From: an uncultured Bacteroidota bacterium
GTDB taxonomy: Bacteria; Bacteroidota; Bacteroidia; 2-12-FULL-35-15
Reading direction: 5' to 3'
DNA: 10,477 nt
Assembly (NCBI GenBank): GCA_903881065.1
Contig: CAIRRW010000045.1
Location: 1-10,477, forward strand
The position numbers and the translations under genes were made by a program. The notes beneath the pieces are model-generated. The model had not been told where the DNA came from. It made no database searches and saw only the letters and a program-made list of their open reading frames with translations. Below are positions 8,501 through 10,477 of this stretch, piece by piece (positions within the stretch are counted from its first letter, which is position 1; the number at the start of each line of letters is the position of its first letter).

Positions 8501-9559
8501 AAACGTTGCAATGGGTGATGCCTTAATTGTTATTGCAACACTCGAACTACCTGTTATACTTGGAGTGGAGCTAATAACTCTTATAATATATCCAATACCT
8601 GCAGCAGTATTACAAGGTATAGTACATGTTATTGTTCCTGCCGCAGTACCGGTCAGCGTGCCAATCGTAACAGGAGCGGCAAAACTTCCAGCAGCATTTG
8701 ATAATTGTGCTGTAAAAACATTTCCAGCGGTGAAGGTTCCTGCTATCGCAAAAGGTACACTTACTATTGTGCATGCACAAAATGGGCTTCCGGAGATAGT
8801 GCCTGTAGTAATTGAATTCGCCACGGGAGAAGCTAGTGTAATATCATCTATAGCTACAGAAGGGTTGTTCCCAAAACCACCGGAATTAATCCACCTAAAA
8901 CCAATTTTTACATTTGCATTATTATTAGAAGATACGGGTAATACCTGTGAAAAAGCAGCTGAAGACCATTGCCCTCTAACTACAGCATTGCAATCATTAC
9001 AATGAGGGGTTGAGACCAATGATCCAAGAGCAGTCCATGTAGTTCCATCAAAATAATATACCTGACAATAATTCAATCCTGCATTTCCGAAAACTAGATA
9101 ATTAAAAGATAAAGTAATATTAGTATGTCCAACGCAACTAATTACAGGAGATTCGGCTCTTTTATCAGTATTGTAAATTGCACCTACTTGAAATACTGCA
9201 TTTGCATCTACAACAGAAACGCTGGAACCTATATGTAAAGTTCTATTAGTAAGTCCTGCGACACATGTATTTGTACAGCCGTCTCCACAAGCCCCTGACC
9301 CCATACCTGCTTCTGACGAACTTATAAACCATTCATTTGCACTTGCAGCGTTGGTACCTGTACTCGTAACTGACCAACTCCCATTTATAGAAGGATTAAA
9401 ACCATTGGCTATCTGACCTTGATTAGTTCCTGTTCCAAAATTCTCTGTCCAGAAAACCTGTGAATGCGATGTAAAAGAAAATAATAAAAATAAAAATGAA
9501 AATAAGGCGCTACGAAATGAACACTTATAATTATTAATCAAATGATTAAATTCCTTCAT
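5297..9559 (-). CDS. Large secreted repeat adhesin with T9SS type B sorting domain
   Basis: Predicted cell-surface protein of 1420 residues exported by Sec and then the type IX system. Order: signal peptide 1-33 (hydrophobic 18-30, likely cleavage S-H-S/Q34); N-terminal beta-rich region 35-245 with F-W-T-E-N-F-G and a Cys cluster C91, C95, C99, ending in V-A-I-D-D-I-T-L, which resembles MAM/jelly-roll domains; an Ig-like domain about 246-347; nine repeats of about 83 residues at 350-1096; an Ig-like domain 1097-1166 (T-I-C-S-G-Q-T-A-T-L); a PKD domain 1168-1250 (F-T-D-L-T...W-T-W-L-F-P-G-G); a beta-rich segment 1255-1328; and a CHU_C/gliding-motility C-terminal domain 1330-1420. The protein is rich in Thr, Ser, Gly and Asn and poor in charge, as usual for such adhesins. 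No enzyme domain is seen, so adhesion, gliding or a surface layer is the likely role. The PorP/SprF-like gene follows 43 bases on. No clear promoter was found in the 164 bases upstream. Confidence 0.92.
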   Translation of the reverse strand: MKEFNHLINNYKCSFRSALFSFLFLLFSFTSHSQVFWTENFGTGTNQGQIANGFNPSINGSWSVTSTGTNAASANEWFISSSEAGMGSGACGDGCTNTCVAGLTNRTLHIGSSVSVVDANAVFQVGAIYNTDKRAESPVISCVGHTNITLSFNYLVFGNAGLNYCQVYYFDGTTWTALGSLVSTPHCNDCNAVVRGQWSSAAFSQVLPVSSNNNANVKIGFRWINSGGFGNNPSVAIDDITLASPVANSITTGTISGSPFCACTIVSVPFAIAGTFTAGNVFTAQLSNAAGSFAAPVTIGTLTGTAAGTITCTIPCNTAAGIGYIIRVISSTPSITGSSSVAITIKASPIATFSYTGTPYCQNAANPFPTYSGGGVAGSFSGSPGIVFQNIGTGQINLGGSNTGTFTVTNTVASGGCTNSATSTVTINPAQDASFFYPAPTAYCKTSANPFPNISGTLGGTFTSTPAGLVFVTPITNPGQINLAASTAGTYIITYTTPGPNCINSSTASITITTPPVATFSYTGTPYCQNATNPSPTFTGGGTAGLFSSTTGLIFVNASTGQINLSTSTPGAYTITNTIAASGGCAGISATSNVVINPIQDSTFTYPASSFCISGTNPSPIIYGTPGGNFTATPAGLVFVSSASGIINLVGSAIGSYSVKYTTPGPCSTSLTVPISIISSPVATFNYAGTPYCQNAANPSPTFTGGGTAGIFSSTTGLNFVNTSTGQINLATSTPGTYTITNNIAAANGCVAVTATSNIVINPVTDSTFSYSSNTFCQSGTNPIPSIAAVGGTFTSSPTGLVFVSAATGEISLAGSAPGTYNVRYTTPAPCSTSLTVSITITNIPVATFSYIGSQYCTNAVNPSPSFSGGGSAGVFSSTSGLNFVNINTGQVNLTSSTAGTYSVTNTIPAAGGCPLTTATSIITITALPIGDFSYTGTPYCLNAANPTPILVVGSSAGTFSSTGSLAFVSTTTGQVDLSTSTAGTYTVTNTIPASGGCPVVTGTSNITITAPSVGTFTYTSTPYCQNAANPLPVYSGGGVAGTFSTSAGLSINSGNGLVNLASSTPGSYVVTNSIAATGGCAATTYTAPITINALPVVTVNSSTICSGQTATLTANGAVSYSWSAGVTSTGTNTATVSPATNSSYTVTGTTNGCSATAVASIAVNNCHLVPNFTADNTTFCLSGCANFTDLTTGNPTSWTWLFPGGTPSSSNSSGPINVCYPAGGPYTVTLIVSNAVSTDTLIRPAYINIVSPMQSAIIGNTTINACESTQLTVQPAGSSYLWGPNVAMQCGNCQSVTVAPTTTQEYYVNYIDVNGCSLADTIIVDVTSLYTYFMPTGFSPNGDGNNDILYVKGRGIDYIDLRIFDRIGEKVFESTSIDSGWDGTLHGIIMNDNSFDYTLDVTYCNGQSVKERGTLTLVR
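6272..8512 (-). repeat. Nine tandem Ig-like repeats in the adhesin, order ABABABAAA
   Basis: Nine units of about 83 residues (about 250 bases), in phase with the reading frame. Taking the first Cys of each as marker they fall at C361, C444, C528, C612, C693, C777, C857, C941 and C1025. Units 1, 3, 5, 7, 8 and 9 are type A (mostly Y-T-G-T-P-Y-C-Q-N-A-A-N-P, then GGG-x-AG-x-F-S and T-x-T-N-T-I-x-A-x-G-G-C). Units 2, 4 and 6 are type B (aromatic-C, G-G-x-F-T, T/S-P-x-G-L-V-F-V, Y-T-T-P-x-P-C). Every unit has exactly two Cys, 54-58 residues apart. At DNA level the copies differ at many positions (for example around 6460-6490 and 8450-8480), so this is old duplication under protein-level constraint and not a recent expansion. 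Confidence 0.92.
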
Positions 9560-9723
9560 TATTAACCTGTTAGTATAACTTACAATGACAGCTTCGATTT
9601 TGTTGATATCCTGAACTATTTTTTCTCTACCTTTCTTATATAGAAAAACATAACAAAAAGCTAACTCCTATTTGAGAGGCCTGTAGATTTTAATCCTAAC
9701 AATACATGAAAGCAGCACATTTA

Positions 9724-10386
9724 TTAATATTTGCGTTTAAATTTATTATGCGGATTACCTCCGCCACCGTTATTCTGACGATACCCTCCGCCGCCTTGTT
9801 GTTTTCTTTTTGTATTAACAGGATTTGGACGTTGAGGTGCTAATGAATTAGTGCTTTTCAAAGTTGAAGGGTCTTTCATTTCTAATTCAGCATTGGAAAG
9901 TTCCTCCATTTGATCAATTATTACGGAATCACTAACTGTATCTCTGTTCCATGATAGATAATTGCGTTTCATCAAATTCCCTATTAATTCGGCGAGATAA
10001 AATTTCTCCTCTCCTTCAGGATATTCAGCGGCTTTCTTAATTAGTTCCTCTGTTATTTTACCATAGTGCTTATATTTTATTTTTTGTCCAGGAATTTTTA
10101 TTCGTTCTGGTTTAGTAGTAAAAGTAGCTGCCGTTGGCATTGGGTATGGTGAATCAACATCCAGTTTAAATTTGGAAATAATAAACAAGTGGTCCCATAA
10201 TTTATGTTTAAAGTCAGTAATATCACGTAAATGCGGGTTTAATTGACCCATCACATCAATTATTGACATTGCAACTTTATTGCGTTCATCACGATCTTTT
10301 ACCTCTATTGCAAAATCAATCATCTTTTGAATATTTCTGCCATATTCAGGTATTATAAGATGAGGAAGACTTGTGTTATACTCCAT
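9724..10386 (-). CDS. DUF4290 domain protein with basic Gly/Asn-rich tail
   Basis: Member of DUF4290, a family I know only from Bacteroidota and whose function is not established. The 220 residues start with the family signature M-E-Y-N-T (1-5), P-E-Y-G-R-N-I-Q (13-20) and contain L-N-P-H-L-R-D (49-55) and K-L-W-D-H-L-F-I-I-S (62-71). A mainly helical, charged region extends to about 175. The C-terminus (about 183-220) is a low-complexity basic tail with G-G-G-G-Y-R-Q-N-N-G-G-G-G and ending F-K-R-K-Y, similar to RGG-like RNA-binding tails. No signal peptide or membrane segment is seen, so it is probably cytoplasmic. The ATG at 10386 is supported by the conserved N-terminus. It lies 164 bases upstream of the adhesin on the same strand; no terminator was recognised between them, so partial co-transcription cannot be excluded. 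Confidence 0.88.
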   Translation of the reverse strand: MEYNTSLPHLIIPEYGRNIQKMIDFAIEVKDRDERNKVAMSIIDVMGQLNPHLRDITDFKHKLWDHLFIISKFKLDVDSPYPMPTAATFTTKPERIKIPGQKIKYKHYGKITEELIKKAAEYPEGEEKFYLAELIGNLMKRNYLSWNRDTVSDSVIIDQMEELSNAELEMKDPSTLKSTNSLAPQRPNPVNTKRKQQGGGGYRQNNGGGGNPHNKFKRKY

Positions 10387-10406
10387 TTCTATTTTTGTTT
10401 TGGATG

Positions 10407-10414
10407 CGAAGATA
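10407..10414 (-). promoter_or_regulatory. Probable -7 promoter element of the DUF4290 gene
   Basis: On the minus strand TATCTTCG followed by CA matches the Bacteroidota -7 consensus TAnnTTTG at all but one position. A T-rich stretch about 20 bases upstream could serve as the -33 region. The predicted transcript start lies only about 15 bases before the ATG, giving a very short leader. Confidence 0.45.
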
Positions 10415-10461
10415 GCTTTTTTATTAGTGTTTTGAAAAAAATAGTGAAGACTTTCTTATTT

Positions 10462-10473
10462 AAAGGAGGTGAT
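10462..10473 (+). promoter_or_regulatory. Perfect Shine-Dalgarno-like sequence at the right edge
   Basis: AAAGGAGGTGAT is complementary over 12 bases to the common 3' end of bacterial 16S rRNA. It leaves 8 bases between GGAGG and the end of the window, so a plus-strand gene starting just outside would have ideal spacing and would be divergent from the DUF4290 gene. Strong Shine-Dalgarno sites are unusual in Bacteroidota. Equally, these bases read on the minus strand may simply encode the last residues of an upstream protein (Y-I-T-S-F-K-stop, ending at 10456). The window ends too soon to decide. Confidence 0.25.
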
Positions 10474-10477
10474 GTAA

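Noticed and set aside
6272..8512. CRISPR or other DNA-level repeat array
   Set aside because: The periodicity of about 250 bases is in frame and conserved at protein level, with many differences between copies at DNA level.
8511..9005. 164-residue plus-strand open frame opposite the adhesin
   Set aside because: Hydrophobic low-complexity translation produced by the Thr/Gly/Ala-rich codons of the adhesin on the other strand; no start signals.
9560..9723. Promoter of the adhesin (TAGCTTTT or TATGTTTT near 9640-9665 on the minus strand)
   Set aside because: Each has one mismatch to TAnnTTTG, but no TTG/TTTG lies at the right distance upstream; in AT-rich DNA such matches are expected by chance.
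10462..10477. 3' end of a 16S rRNA gene on the minus strand
   Set aside because: The bases before the ATCACCTCCTTT match (TTAC) do not agree with the highly conserved CTGG, and a protein gene begins within about 75 bases where an rRNA spacer would be expected.

Overview
The window is AT-rich DNA from a member of the Bacteroidota, most likely a Chitinophagales/Cytophagales/Sphingobacteriales-type organism. The evidence is a SusC-like TonB-dependent receptor barrel, a PorP/SprF-family protein beside a large adhesin with a type IX secretion (T9SS) type B sorting domain, a DUF4290 protein (a family known from this phylum), signal peptides with Gln at the predicted mature N-terminus, near absence of Shine-Dalgarno sites before the genes, and promoter elements of the Bacteroidota TAnnTTTG type. 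The genus cannot be fixed from this sequence.

Layout. Positions 1-1647 (+) hold the 3' part of a TonB-dependent receptor gene that enters from the left edge. After a 166-base gap with a good promoter comes a 3-hydroxyacyl-CoA dehydrogenase (hbd-like, 1814-2704, +). It converges on a minus-strand group: a DUF58 protein (2768-3727), which starts at a UUG codon just behind a small hairpin, and thioredoxin trxA (3800-4117), separated from DUF58 by a clear intrinsic terminator. Upstream of trxA lie a sigma-54-like -24/-12 element and a perfect 15-base palindrome. Still on the minus strand are a PorP/SprF-like outer-membrane protein (4216-5253) and, 43 bases upstream of it, a 1420-residue repeat adhesin (5297-9559). 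A DUF4290 gene (9724-10386) closes the window. The last 91 bases hold its probable promoter and an unusually perfect Shine-Dalgarno-like sequence on the plus strand at the very edge.

How the parts work together. The adhesin and PorP/SprF pair is the most distinctive unit. The adhesin has a signal peptide, a Cys-rich N-terminal jelly-roll-like region, an Ig-like domain, nine roughly 83-residue repeats in the order A-B-A-B-A-B-A-A-A, another Ig-like domain, a PKD domain, a further beta-rich segment and a CHU_C/type B T9SS sorting domain. By analogy with SprB/SprF of Flavobacterium johnsoniae, the PorP-like protein probably serves the export or surface anchoring of the adhesin. The other genes are metabolic or housekeeping and have no obvious functional link to the pair. 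No RNA genes, CRISPR arrays, transposases, integrases or attachment sites were seen. The system type (T9SS surface adhesin plus SprF) is known; the specific repeat architecture, the trxA upstream region and the DUF58 start region are the points that merit a closer look.
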